A stretch of DNA of 38,360 nucleotides from JBAYJT01 sp041664965 (GCA_041664965.1 JBAYJT010000012.1:1-38360), one strand, 5' to 3'. Positions 14,917 to 23,772 are shown, counted from the first letter of the stretch. Translations and numbers: made by a program. Notes: generated by a model from the sequence alone, not told the origin.

Positions 14917-16434
14917 TTAGTGAATAAATGAAATTTTTCTTCGATATCTCAATGCTTCGCTTAAATGTTTTTCTTGAATTTTTTCTTCGCTATCTAGATC
15001 AGCAATAGTGCGAGAGACTTTTAAGAGGCGATGAAATGAACGGGCGGAGAGGCGAAGTTTTTCGCTAGCATTTTCTAAAAAGGTGCGATTTTCTTTAGAT
15101 AGAGAACAAAAGTGATCAATTTCCGGGCCAATTAAAGCGGAATTAGGTTTGTTAGCGCGTTCTAATTGAATCTTACGTGCTTTAGTACAGCGCTCACGAA
15201 CGACTAGGCTGGTTTCAGTTGCATTTTCATTACGCGGTTGACTTAAAACGCCTTTAGGAAGGGCTGGGACTTCGATGTGTAAGTCAATGCGGTCTAAAAA
15301 TGGTCCGGAAATACGATTTTGGTAGCGGTGAATTTGTTCGGGAGAGCAATGACAAGGCTTATTGTTGCTGCCTAAATTGCCGCAAGGGCACGGATTCATA
15401 GCGCCGATGAGCTGAAAATTAGCTGGAAATTTAGCTTGGTATGCTGCTCGTGAAATGCTGACAAAACCTGATTCTAACGGTTCTCGCAAGGCTTCTAGAA
15501 CCGTGCGACTAAATTCTGGTAATTCATCTAAAAACAATATACCGTTATGAGCTAGTGAAATTTCACCGGGGCGTGGTGGACTGCTGCCGCCGACTAAAGC
15601 TACGCTAGATGCTGTGTGATGTGGGTTTCGAAATGGTCTTTGTAGCCATCTTTCTGCTACAAATTTTTTACCAGAAACTGAATAAATTGCGGCAGTTTCT
15701 ATAGCTTCTTTTTCAGTCATGAATGGTAAAATTGTAGGTAATCTGCTGGCTAGCATAGTTTTGCCAGTGCCTGGAGGGCCTAGCATTAGTAAGCTATGCC
15801 CACCTGCAGCGGAAATTTCCAAAACGCGCTTAGCATGTTCTTGGCCTTTTATGTCGGCTATGTCTAGTTCATATTCTTCATTAATTTCTTTTCGAGATGA
15901 TTTATATGGCAAAATTAAACTACTGCCATTTAAATGCGCACAAACTTCCATTAAATTATTAGCTGGCAAGACGTTAATGTTTTTAGGTAGTGCTGCCTCG
16001 CTAGCATTTGAATATGGGATAATTATACTTCTTTGTTTATTTTGATTGGCTAAAGCAAAGGGCAGGGCGCCGTTGAAACTGCGCAAAGAACCATTTAGTG
16101 CTAGTTCTCCAGCAAATTCATATTTGTCTAGTTCACTATTAGCAATTTGTCCGGATGCAACTAAAATGCCAATGGCGATAGCTAAATCAAAACGTCCGCC
16201 ATCTTTTTTAGGTAAATCCGCTGGAGCAAGATTTATAGTGATGCGTCGCGGTGGAAATTCGAAATCTAAATTCATTAAAGCGCTACGTACGCGATCTTTG
16301 CTTTCTTTTACAGCAGCTTCAGGAAGGCCAACTATAGACAAGCTAGGCAGGCCTTTGCTGATATGAACTTCGATGATGACTTCTGGCGCTTCAATACCGC
16401 AATTGGCGCGGCTAAATACAATGGCTAGTGGCAT
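14917..16434 (-). CDS. comM: Mg-chelatase-like AAA ATPase ComM (YifB)
   Basis: A 505-aa hexameric helicase-like AAA+ protein that promotes branch migration during natural transformation. An N-terminal ChlI/Lon-like domain (IVGLPEAAVKESKDRVRSAL; INLAPADLPKKDGGRFDLAI) precedes the AAA core with Walker A GPPGTGKTM (about residues 219-227) and Walker B GILFLDELPEF. A Cys-rich segment CPCGNLGSNNKPCHCSPEQI lies within the ATPase domain, as in the family. A C-terminal helical domain follows (LSARSFHRLLKVSRTIADLD). Length is usual. A hairpin lies in the upstream gap. Confidence 0.96.
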   Translation of the reverse strand: MPLAIVFSRANCGIEAPEVIIEVHISKGLPSLSIVGLPEAAVKESKDRVRSALMNLDFEFPPRRITINLAPADLPKKDGGRFDLAIAIGILVASGQIANSELDKYEFAGELALNGSLRSFNGALPFALANQNKQRSIIIPYSNASEAALPKNINVLPANNLMEVCAHLNGSSLILPYKSSRKEINEEYELDIADIKGQEHAKRVLEISAAGGHSLLMLGPPGTGKTMLASRLPTILPFMTEKEAIETAAIYSVSGKKFVAERWLQRPFRNPHHTASSVALVGGSSPPRPGEISLAHNGILFLDELPEFSRTVLEALREPLESGFVSISRAAYQAKFPANFQLIGAMNPCPCGNLGSNNKPCHCSPEQIHRYQNRISGPFLDRIDLHIEVPALPKGVLSQPRNENATETSLVVRERCTKARKIQLERANKPNSALIGPEIDHFCSLSKENRTFLENASEKLRLSARSFHRLLKVSRTIADLDSEEKIQEKHLSEALRYRRKISFIH

Positions 16435-16494
16435 GTGATTTTTCCTGATGCGTTAAAGATAGTTGCAATTTATGTGCAATATTTGCAATGTGCA

Positions 16495-16515
16495 ATACCG
16501 TGAAAAACACGGTAT
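16495..16515. promoter_or_regulatory. Perfect inverted repeat in the divergent comM promoter gap
   Basis: ATACCGTG-AAAAA-CACGGTAT, 8-bp arms and a 5-nt loop, between comM (minus) and the FMN-protein gene (plus). It could be an operator or a transcript hairpin; no T-run follows on the plus strand. Confidence 0.35.
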
Positions 16516-16607
16516 AAAAAGTATTTGAAATTTAGTGTAAAATGAAGGGTGAGGAGGGTGGGAACCTTTTTTATTTTTACGATATAGATCTAAACCAGGA
16601 GAATTTT

Positions 16608-17213
16608 ATGAAAGTAATCATCATTGATGGCGTACAAAATGCGCATAACAGCATGACTGAGCGCCTAGTTAACAAATGCGTAGAAGGCATTCGTGCTGGC
16701 AAACCAGATGCAGAGATTCAAATAGTAAAGCTGTTGGAAACTGATATTAAATTTTGCATTGGTTGCAAAAAATGCGGCACGCAAGATGACAAACCAGTTG
16801 GAACTTGTGTGCTTAAAGATGCAATGCAAACTATATTGCCGGATTTATTGGCAGCTGATCACATAGTTTTTGCTTCTCCCATCTATGATTTTACTATGAG
16901 CGCGCTATTGCTTCGGTTTGTGGAACGCACCTTGCCTCTACATGTTTATCCGGAAAATAGCTGGCCGAAAGCTCGCAACAAAACTCGTTCTGACAAAAAA
17001 GGCTTAATTTTATTTGCCAGCGATTGCCCTCCGCCGCTTAATTGGCTTATAGGTTTAACCTGGCATCCGTCTGTAATACTGCGTCTTCTTTGCCGTTCTG
17101 CTGGTTGTGCTAAAACTCAAGTTATTAGTGCTGGTGGTATGCGCTTTTATAAAACTTTGCTAGAAAAATTTGAAAAGAAAGCGTATGAGGCGGGAAGGGA
17201 GTTGGTGAGTTAA
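16608..17213 (+). CDS. Iron-sulfur flavoprotein-like NAD(P)H-dependent oxidoreductase
   Basis: A protein of about 201 aa, flavodoxin-like, probably an NADPH-dependent FMN reductase. I chose the ATG at 16608 (MKVIIIDGVQNAHNSMTERL), with AGGAG 8 bases upstream; a longer in-frame ORF upstream lacks support. FCIGCKKCGTQ plus GTCVLKDAM carry Cys residues like those binding FeS in iron-sulfur flavoproteins. ADHIVFASPIYDFTMSALLL is the FMN-site segment. The C-terminal part (PPPLNWLIGLTWHPSVILRL) is hydrophobic. Substrate unknown. Confidence 0.8.
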   Translation: MKVIIIDGVQNAHNSMTERLVNKCVEGIRAGKPDAEIQIVKLLETDIKFCIGCKKCGTQDDKPVGTCVLKDAMQTILPDLLAADHIVFASPIYDFTMSALLLRFVERTLPLHVYPENSWPKARNKTRSDKKGLILFASDCPPPLNWLIGLTWHPSVILRLLCRSAGCAKTQVISAGGMRFYKTLLEKFEKKAYEAGRELVS

Positions 17214-17365
17214 TTACACAGATGATGGTATATGCAGTGTTATGTCTTTCTAGTACAATCCTGTTTTATGATCAAGTGGCAAGTAAGCAATTTATAGGGT
17301 GGGGGTTATGTTTATGGATATGGACTGACCTGATCAAACTTTAATTTTTACAGTGAGGTACTGCT

Positions 17366-18220
17366 ATGACTAGCACAAAAGAGAAGACAATTGCTGTTTT
17401 TGAAGGAAATAGAATTAGACGTTATTGGGATGAAGAAAAAGAACTTTGGTATTTCGCCATTGTGGATGTTCTTGAAGTTTTGATACAGACAAATCGCCCA
17501 AGGAAATATTGGAATGATTTAAAAACAAAACTTAAAGCAGAGGGTAGTGAGTTGTCCGAGAAAATCGGACAACTGAAAATGATGGCAACGGATGGTAAAT
17601 ATTATGCTACGGATGCTGCAGATACAGAAACAATGTTTCGCATTATTCAATCCATTCCTTCTCCAAAGGTCGAGCCTTTTAAGCTTTGGTTAGCGAAAGT
17701 TGGCTATGAAAGAGTGGAGGAGGCTGCAGATCCGGAAAAAGCCATTCAAAGAGCTATGGCAATGTATCTTAAGCAAGGATATTCCAAAAATTGGGTTGAT
17801 TTACGACTAAAAAGTATAGAAATTAGAAAAGATTTAACGAATGAGTGGCAAGAGAGGGGTATTTCTAGCAATGGGGAATTCGCTATTTTAACGGACGATA
17901 TTACTTTTGCATGGGCTGGTATAAAAACAAAAGACTACAAAAAAATTAAAGACTTAAAAAAAGAAAACTTACGCGATAACATGACTAATCTTGAGTTAGT
18001 GCTAAATATGCTGGCAGAAGCTTCTACGACTGAGATATCGAAATCACAGCAACCAAAAACATTTCCTGAAAGTAGGAAAGTAGCACACGAGGGTGGAAGT
18101 ATTGCTGGTGATGCTCGAAAGAAGATTGAAGCTAAAACTGGTAAAAAAGTAATAACAGCTGAGAATGCGAGGTCATTGAGAGGAAGGGATGCCAGCAGAA
18201 TAAATCATGAAAAACCCTGA
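17366..18220 (+). CDS. BRO-N domain (phage antirepressor-like) protein
   Basis: A 284-aa protein. The N-terminal BRO domain (FEGNRIRRYWDEEKELWYFA, VDVLEVLIQTNRPRKYWNDL, then KMMATDGKYYATDAADTET) is found in baculovirus/phage antirepressor and damage-inducible proteins. The C-terminal part is Lys/Glu-rich and ends with a helical tail. GTGAGG lies about 7 bases before the ATG. It is followed 10 bp later by the MFS gene. Such proteins spread with mobile elements; no other phage gene is nearby. Role unknown, possibly DNA binding. Confidence 0.8.
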   Translation: MTSTKEKTIAVFEGNRIRRYWDEEKELWYFAIVDVLEVLIQTNRPRKYWNDLKTKLKAEGSELSEKIGQLKMMATDGKYYATDAADTETMFRIIQSIPSPKVEPFKLWLAKVGYERVEEAADPEKAIQRAMAMYLKQGYSKNWVDLRLKSIEIRKDLTNEWQERGISSNGEFAILTDDITFAWAGIKTKDYKKIKDLKKENLRDNMTNLELVLNMLAEASTTEISKSQQPKTFPESRKVAHEGGSIAGDARKKIEAKTGKKVITAENARSLRGRDASRINHEKP

Positions 18221-18230
18221 GGCGAGTTAG

Positions 18231-19427
18231 ATGAGCAATAATCTTTGGCGCAATTCTAGATTTACTTATTTTCTTGCATCAATGACTATCAACAACTTTG
18301 GTGATTGGTTTGATGTTTTTGCCTTACAAATTATTTTCGCTTATGAATTTAGTGCTTCTCCGATCATTATGGGAATGCTGGCTTTTCTATATTTCATACC
18401 AGCAATTTTACTGGGTCCTGTAGCAGGCGTAGTTGCTGATCGATATAGCAAACGCAATATCATGATGGTCACTGATATTTTATCGGCAGTATTAACACTT
18501 GGTTTGTTATTAAGTCACAGCATTGGTCTAGCTTTGCTATTAATTCTTATTCGTTCCTCTATTTCCAGCCTAAATTTCCCAACACAGCAATCTTATGTTA
18601 AACAAATTGTGTCAGATGAGAAATTACTAGAAGCCTCTAGCTACACAGCTATTTCGCATCAGCTTGCCAAAATTTTTGGACCGGTTTTGGGATCAGTGAT
18701 TTTGCTTGTTGCGCCAGCTAGGGCTTGTTTAGGAGTAAACGCTATTAGTTTTATTCTATCTTTTTTAATTTTACTAACTTTACCAGCTGATAAACCTATA
18801 CCAACAAAAGAGCTGCAAAATAATCTAAAGGGCTGGGTGAGCGATGTTAAAAGTGGTGGGGTATTTGTTTGGCGTCATCTTCTTCTTAGAATAGTAACTG
18901 CGCTAACTATAGTGTGGTTATTTTGTAATATAGTTTTTCTATCGCAGCTTACAGTTTTTTTGAAGCATATTTTGCCAGGGGAGCCGCGTGTACTAGGTTA
19001 TGTTTTGGGTTTAGAAGGTTTAGGAGCGGTGCTTACTGGAGCAATCTTGAGTCGTTATAAAAGTATTTCTAATTATGCATATTACTTTTTTGCGGCCTTT
19101 TGCTTAATTGGGGTTGGAACTCTGGGAATAGGTTGCTATCAAACGTCATGGCTGAGATTTTTCTTATACATTTCTCCGTTTATTTTAGGGCTTGGTGGTG
19201 GAATAGGCATGGTAGTGCAAGGCTATCTTATTAGAAAAGAAAGCCCAGAGAAACAGTTGGGATGCGTGTTTGGCATAAGCTCTGCTACGCAAAATATATC
19301 TTTAGCTGTGGGAACCTTGCTAGGCGGAGTTTTAGTAATGCAATTTGGAACACGTGAAGTGTATATCGGATTAGCTGTAACGATGCTTTTGTTGGGGATA
19401 AGTGCATTTTTGTTGTTGAGAAAATAA
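18231..19427 (+). CDS. Major facilitator superfamily transporter
   Basis: A 398-aa inner-membrane protein with about 12 hydrophobic segments. The loop 2-3 signature GVVADRYSKRNIMMVTDIL matches the MFS consensus GxxxDRxGRR(x). The N-terminal segment NNFGDWFDVFALQIIFAYEF resembles the MFS_3 (enterobactin-exporter-like) group. The substrate cannot be predicted. It follows the BRO-N gene by 10 bp, and may be co-transcribed with it. It has no special operator seen. Confidence 0.9.
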   Translation: MSNNLWRNSRFTYFLASMTINNFGDWFDVFALQIIFAYEFSASPIIMGMLAFLYFIPAILLGPVAGVVADRYSKRNIMMVTDILSAVLTLGLLLSHSIGLALLLILIRSSISSLNFPTQQSYVKQIVSDEKLLEASSYTAISHQLAKIFGPVLGSVILLVAPARACLGVNAISFILSFLILLTLPADKPIPTKELQNNLKGWVSDVKSGGVFVWRHLLLRIVTALTIVWLFCNIVFLSQLTVFLKHILPGEPRVLGYVLGLEGLGAVLTGAILSRYKSISNYAYYFFAAFCLIGVGTLGIGCYQTSWLRFFLYISPFILGLGGGIGMVVQGYLIRKESPEKQLGCVFGISSATQNISLAVGTLLGGVLVMQFGTREVYIGLAVTMLLLGISAFLLLRK

Positions 19428-19896
19428 AACGGTGGGCCGGGGTGAGGTTGTGCAAGGAAAGCTATCTTTGTTTTTGGTAGGCGATACAACCAGCATTTTA
19501 CTAATATGGAAGGAAAATTTGAAACTTCCAAGAATGATTTCATATTAAGATTGGCTGGCTACAGAAAATTTGTTAACGATAGAGTTTTAGGCGGATATTT
19601 TGACGTAAATTATATAATAGCGCTCAAGTTGGCTTGCATACTTGGGGCACTATTAAGAGCGTGTCAACAATATGTTTTTTGCATGCGTGAAGAAATTGCA
19701 TTTTAACTTAAATATTCGATTAAAAATAACAACGCAAAGCAGTAAAATAAATTTTAAACAGCTTATTTTGATCCTTTTTGCATTAAAAGTACTGAAAAAC
19801 TTTTGCTTGGTGCTTAGTTCTTAGTGTATACTGTTTGTTTCTACAGATTTCTAAATAGGTTCATGTTCCTAACGTATTAATTTCATAGAGGCAACA
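19428..19896. other. 469-bp gap without a supported gene
   Basis: Between the MFS gene and the ankyrin-like gene. A 66-codon frame at 19506-19706 lacks a Shine-Dalgarno and looks random. The 3' part holds the candidate promoter described separately. Confidence 0.5.
19803..19832 (+). promoter_or_regulatory. Candidate sigma70-type promoter for the ankyrin-like gene
   Basis: TTGCTT at 19803-19808 and TATACT at 19827-19832 with an 18-bp spacer, about 65 bp before the ATG at 19897. Confidence 0.45.
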
Positions 19897-21753
19897 ATGT
19901 TTTTCTACAATAATCAATCTGCGATTATCCGAATTTTAACTAACGCTATACGTCAAGATCGTACTTTATCCAATCAAGATAAAATTACACTATCTCGTCA
20001 TTTAGAAAATAATAATTATTCCTTGTTATTGCGTTGCGCTTGCCAAGGCGGCAGCCTTCCATTACTGGATGCCTTACAAAAACATTCATCAAGCATAAAT
20101 TTACATCCTAATGAGCACTCCCAAAACGGAAATACTGCACTGCATTGGGTAGCTAGTTTCTTTACTAACAACATAGGCAACATAGGCTTTAAAAAATGCT
20201 GGAAAAAAGTGTTTGAGATTGTAAAGAGACTATATTTGATGGGTGTTGATCCGAATACACAAAACTTAGAAGGAAGGACTTTTTTAGAGCCCATAATAAT
20301 GAGTTTAAGAACAAAAGAAAAAGAAAAAATATTCGATGATTTTTCAGATTTCCTAGGAGAACGATACCATACTGGACGAAATGCTATAGAAGAACAACAA
20401 AAAATCGAAGCATGGAACCATTACATACAGCTGCCAATTTTTTATGATCCATTATTATACCAGGAAGAAGTTCAAGAAAACTCATGGATTGGACGTCATC
20501 CTGTATTTATTTTCGCATTAATAGCGGCAGGAATTTTTGGTATTATATCTTCTCAATTACTACGGCCCCAACTTCCAAAAACTGAACCAGAAGGCCCAGT
20601 GGACGAAAGCCCATCCAACTCTTCAATAACGTTATTCAGGAGGCAACCAGAACCAATACAGAACAATCAAAGAACTCCTATTGACCTGAGCCAAATTAAT
20701 TATTCTAAAACAAAAGCCTCGCAGATATCAGTAATCTTGAGACAAAAAAATAAAATAACTTTCGATAAAAAAATAGAACCATTAATGGAAATGAGCAAGG
20801 AGCGTGTAAGGAAAGAGTTGTTGGCGGCCATAGAGTCAGAAGCCAAAGATCTTTCGCCTACATGCATAGATACTTTACTCTGTATGATGAGACGTCCTAA
20901 TTTTCGTTTTTTAATCACTGAACTTGAAAAAAATACAGGCGCGGAGTTAATATTACCCGGTAGCCCATATAGCAAAGTAGACGAAACAGTTCGCATGTCA
21001 TTTACTAGATTCACCTCATCGATGGAAATCAAAGATTATGTTGAAAATATTTTATTTCATGAGCTGCTCGTGCATAGAGGCTCCATTCTTGAAGATGTTG
21101 CAGCGTTACGACCCCATCCAGGTACTTTCCATGCAACACAGTCTTTCTTACTGGCTGCTGTTCAAAGAGACAAACTTCATCTAAAGAAAATAAGCGCGCT
21201 AACTTCACAAGCTATCATGCAAGGAATAAGCTCTTTATCAAAAAAGGAGCGAGAAGAGCTATCGAATTATATAGAACTTTTGAAAACATACTATATCCCA
21301 ACGACAGCATGGATATCTAAAGGTAGATTTTCGGAGGTTGAAATGCAAACAAAATCAAATATGGAATCTTACATTATAAGCAGGCCAATGTTAAAAGAAG
21401 AAATTATGGTAAAGATAAAATCATGGGAACAAATGCCAAATGGTGAAACAAAAATTTTTACGCGACCAATATACAGTAGTAAAGTAGAAGGCAGAAGCTG
21501 GATGGATCAAAAATTGTTGTTGTTGGCAGATTTTCTTGCGGACTGTAATCTACAAATTGCTAGCGCTGAAGCCAACCGCCCTCTAACTCTAGCTGCAGAG
21601 TATATCGCCTATTTTAATGGTATTTTCCGCGGCGACATCGAATTTGCTAAAATATTTATTCCAAACATTATTGAATATTTAAGCAAGAACTATCAAACAG
21701 TGGGGTGCTTATGCGAAACTCAGCGAAATACTCAAATTGGTTGTAAATTTTAA
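19897..21753 (+). CDS. Large ankyrin-like protein with one membrane segment, candidate effector
   Basis: A 618-aa protein. Residues about 25-135 look like degenerate ankyrin repeats (NGNTALHWVASF at about 77; GVDPNTQNLEGRTFLEPI at about 116). A hydrophobic stretch PVFIFALIAAGIFGIISSQL at about 200-222 is a single transmembrane candidate. The region of about 250-618 is unlike anything I recognise. It contains HELLVH at residues 388-393, close in form to the HELLGH zinc motif of dipeptidyl peptidase III (M49), but not the usual HEXXH. The C-terminus is CETQRNTQIGCKF, Cys-rich but not a CAAX box. No N-terminal signal peptide is seen. Ankyrin proteins are common in Legionella/Coxiella-like bacteria as host-directed effectors; that role is inferred here. 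Confidence 0.7.
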   Translation: MFFYNNQSAIIRILTNAIRQDRTLSNQDKITLSRHLENNNYSLLLRCACQGGSLPLLDALQKHSSSINLHPNEHSQNGNTALHWVASFFTNNIGNIGFKKCWKKVFEIVKRLYLMGVDPNTQNLEGRTFLEPIIMSLRTKEKEKIFDDFSDFLGERYHTGRNAIEEQQKIEAWNHYIQLPIFYDPLLYQEEVQENSWIGRHPVFIFALIAAGIFGIISSQLLRPQLPKTEPEGPVDESPSNSSITLFRRQPEPIQNNQRTPIDLSQINYSKTKASQISVILRQKNKITFDKKIEPLMEMSKERVRKELLAAIESEAKDLSPTCIDTLLCMMRRPNFRFLITELEKNTGAELILPGSPYSKVDETVRMSFTRFTSSMEIKDYVENILFHELLVHRGSILEDVAALRPHPGTFHATQSFLLAAVQRDKLHLKKISALTSQAIMQGISSLSKKEREELSNYIELLKTYYIPTTAWISKGRFSEVEMQTKSNMESYIISRPMLKEEIMVKIKSWEQMPNGETKIFTRPIYSSKVEGRSWMDQKLLLLADFLADCNLQIASAEANRPLTLAAEYIAYFNGIFRGDIEFAKIFIPNIIEYLSKNYQTVGCLCETQRNTQIGCKF

Positions 21754-21931
21754 CTCTTTAGTTTCTAACATATTGACTTATAAAACGTTTCCTTCTTCAT
21801 TGGGGGTATTTAAAATCGCTGGTTCTGCCAAAAAAGATAAAACCGTTATTTATTAATATTCTATTGCTTCCATCGTTGAAGCCACTAATTGTAAAAGTTC
21901 CTGGGGAAAAATATAAAAGTAGGTATGCATG

Positions 21932-21957
21932 TAAAGCGGTGCCATAAAGCGGTGCCA
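21932..21957 (+). repeat. 13-bp tandem repeat beside the RAYT left end
   Basis: TAAAGCGGTGCCA occurs twice directly adjacent (21932-21944, 21945-21957). The second copy overlaps the left inverted repeat. Confidence 0.8.
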
Positions 21958-21973
21958 GGCATTCCATTTTTCC
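21951..21973 (+). repeat. Left inverted repeat of the RAYT element
   Basis: 23 bp beginning GGTGCCAGGCATTCC and ending TTTTTCC; its reverse complement is present exactly at 23063-23085. Confidence 0.9.
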
Positions 21974-22072
21974 ATTTTATTTTACAAATCACGGTATTGC
22001 TCAGTTAGTCTAAATGGCTAAACTTATAAGTTATTTTAGTGGTTACACTTTTTAATTTATGAGTAAAACAAT

Positions 22073-23038
22073 ATGGGCAGAAGAAATCGCTTCCATGTAC
22101 CGCATGCTATATACCATGTAATTATAAGGGGCAATAATCGTCAAAATATTTTTATACAAGAGAAAGACTATTTGCAATTTCTTGTTTTTCTTGAAGACGA
22201 TCTCAAAAAGTTTAATGCCAAATTACATGCTTATTGCTTAATGAGTAATCACGCGCATTTGGCTGTGGAAATCGATACCTTGCCGCTTTGGAAAATAATG
22301 CATATTTTTGCTCACCATTATGCTTATTGGTTTAATCGTTCTTATAAGCGAGTTGGACATTTGTTTCAGGGTAGATACAAAGCCATCATGATACAAGATG
22401 AAAAATATTTACTTGCTCTTAGTAAATATATACATCTTAACCCGCTACGTGCAAATTTAGTTGCTTATCTAGAGGAATATAAGTGGAGTAGTTATTTGAA
22501 TTATATAGATGTTAGTGAGTCTTCTTTGGTTTATAGAGAAATGGTTTATAGTTTGTTATTGCAAAATAAAAGAGGAGAGAATGCTAGCAAAATAGATGAG
22601 TACAAGAAATTTATTTTTGGTATAGAAAAAACAAACGAAAGTAAAAAATTTTTGGAAATTGATGATGCTGGCAAAATTATATGCAACGATTGGGTTGTTC
22701 AGAACATGAATAGAGAGATAGAAAAGACAGCTAAATCAAAAATAGAGCTACAAATAATTATCAAAATAGTTTGTCGACACTTATCTTTGCAAGAAGAAGA
22801 TTTATTTGTACGAACGAAGAATAGGCAAGGGTCTCAAGCTAGAGCTTTAGTAGCTTTATGCGTAGAAGAGGTCGGTACTGAAAGGATAAGTCAATTGGCG
22901 GCTTTATTTGGTCGCAATAGTGCCACGTTATGCAATGCTTTATCTCGTCTTAAGCTAAAGAAATCTAGTAATAGTAAGGTTGCATCTTTAGTTTCTAATA
23001 TATTGGCTGATTTGAAATTATCTACTCCGCAAGTGTAG
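22073..23038 (+). CDS. REP-associated tyrosine (Y1/HUH) transposase, RAYT family
   Basis: A 321-aa transposase with the Y1_Tnp/HUH domain. The N-terminus GRRNRFHVPHAIYHVIIRGN and CLMSNHAHLAVEIDTLPLWK supply the two-His motif (HAH), and RVGHLFQGRYKAIMIQDEKY followed by the segment YIHLNPLRANLV carry the catalytic Tyr region. This class recognises a GTAG tetranucleotide and hairpin of REP sequences. The C-terminal part (TERISQLAALFGRNSATLCN) is a DnaA-like or HTH DNA-binding region seen in the longer members of the family. It appears intact, with no frameshift. Confidence 0.9.
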   Translation: MGRRNRFHVPHAIYHVIIRGNNRQNIFIQEKDYLQFLVFLEDDLKKFNAKLHAYCLMSNHAHLAVEIDTLPLWKIMHIFAHHYAYWFNRSYKRVGHLFQGRYKAIMIQDEKYLLALSKYIHLNPLRANLVAYLEEYKWSSYLNYIDVSESSLVYREMVYSLLLQNKRGENASKIDEYKKFIFGIEKTNESKKFLEIDDAGKIICNDWVVQNMNREIEKTAKSKIELQIIIKIVCRHLSLQEEDLFVRTKNRQGSQARALVALCVEEVGTERISQLAALFGRNSATLCNALSRLKLKKSSNSKVASLVSNILADLKLSTPQV

Positions 23039-23062
23039 TAAAAAGATTGATGTAAAAAGAAT

Positions 23063-23085
23063 GGAAAAATGGAATGCCTGGCACC
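23063..23085 (-). repeat. Right inverted repeat of the RAYT element
   Basis: Exact reverse complement of 21951-21973; it ends AATGCCTGGCACC, 9 bp before the cupin stop. Confidence 0.9.
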
Positions 23086-23094
23086 GGTTTTGCA

Positions 23095-23622
23095 TTATTC
23101 TGTCGTCTTACCATCAAAATGCTCATTGTCTACTTCCGCATCTTTACGGGTATGGTGAACAACGCCGTCTCTATGGTTAGGTGGAACATAGATTGTGTAG
23201 AGCTTTAAGGGAACATTGCCGGTATTGATTATGTTATGATTTGAACCGCGCGGAATAATTATCGCAAAGCCTGCTTTGATTGCTGTACGAACGCCATTTA
23301 GAACGAGCTCGCCAGAACCTTCTTCAACACGAAAGAATTGATCGACGTTTTGATGAGTTTCAGCCCCGATACTTTCTTTGGGCTTTAATGACATCAGGAC
23401 GAGCTGAAGGTTTTTGGTAGTGTAGAGTACTTGGCGAAAATCATTATTTTTTATAGCAAGCGCTTCTATGTCCTTTACAAATCCTTTTTGTTTTACAGGG
23501 TTGATTGATTTGGCACTTGCGGTGTTAGTTAAAGTAAGTTGCAATGCTAGTGCACAAACACAGATTCGCAATATCGAAGCTGCGAAACTGATGGTTTTGT
23601 AGTTATCTTTTTTAGTTTTCAT
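23095..23622 (-). CDS. Secreted cupin-domain protein
   Basis: A 175-aa protein. An N-terminal signal peptide is likely (KTISFAASILRICVCALALQ, then a TNTASA-K cleavage motif). The cupin core follows: SLKPKESIGAETHQNVDQFF then RVEEGSGELVLNG is cupin motif 1 with the His and Glu ligands; FAIIIPRGSNHNIINTGNVPL is motif 2 with the second His. A 175-aa single-domain cupin of this sort has unknown substrate. CAGGAGGAT precedes the ATG. The right RAYT inverted repeat lies just past its stop. Confidence 0.85.
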   Translation of the reverse strand: MKTKKDNYKTISFAASILRICVCALALQLTLTNTASAKSINPVKQKGFVKDIEALAIKNNDFRQVLYTTKNLQLVLMSLKPKESIGAETHQNVDQFFRVEEGSGELVLNGVRTAIKAGFAIIIPRGSNHNIINTGNVPLKLYTIYVPPNHRDGVVHHTRKDAEVDNEHFDGKTTE

Positions 23623-23668
23623 TTTTATCCTCCTGCTCTAATAAAATCCCTTAATAATATTCGAAACT

Positions 23669-23744
23669 TGGCGTCCCCAATGGGAGTCGAACCCATGTTA
23701 CCGCCGTGAAAGGGCGATGTCCTAGGCCTCTAGACGATGGGGAC
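23669..23744 (-). tRNA. tRNA-Glu (UUC)
   Basis: Minus-strand gene beginning GTCCCCATCGTCTAGAGGCC with TTC anticodon in CGCCCTTTCACGGCGG and TGGGTTCGACTCCCA T-arm. It ends GCCA, so CCA is encoded. 76 nt, matching E. coli tRNA-Glu in form. Confidence 0.95.
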
Positions 23745-23772
23745 GCAATTGGTTGGATTACGTCGGTGTAAA

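Larger units (their letters stand above)
21754..22072. other. Gap holding the left end of the RAYT element
   Basis: No gene was seen. The first 30 bases (CTCTTTAGTTTCTAACATAT) resemble the 3' end of the downstream transposase gene. A 13-bp tandem duplication and the left inverted repeat follow. Confidence 0.6.
21951..23085 (+). mobile_element. RAYT transposase element bounded by inverted repeats
   Basis: Perfect 23-bp inverted repeats enclose a single transposase gene. The unit is about 1.1 kb. Imperfect pairing extends somewhat on the inner side. No flanking target duplication was identified. The accessory neighbourhood (ankyrin-like gene, secreted cupin) is consistent with insertion. Confidence 0.7.

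Noticed and set aside
19506..19706. 66-codon open frame between the MFS and ankyrin-like genes
   Set aside because: No Shine-Dalgarno, no similarity that I can see, and length within chance for AT-rich DNA.
19703..19730. PmrA-like TTAA direct repeats upstream of the ankyrin-like gene
   Set aside because: Match to the effector-gene regulator site is loose and expected by chance in such AT-rich DNA.
21058..21075. HELLVH as a classical HEXXH zincin site
   Set aside because: Spacing is HExxxH, one residue too long for HEXXH; kept only as an M49-like resemblance.
21715..21753. Cys-rich C-terminus GCKF of the ankyrin-like protein as a CAAX box
   Set aside because: The Cys is three, not four, residues from the end.
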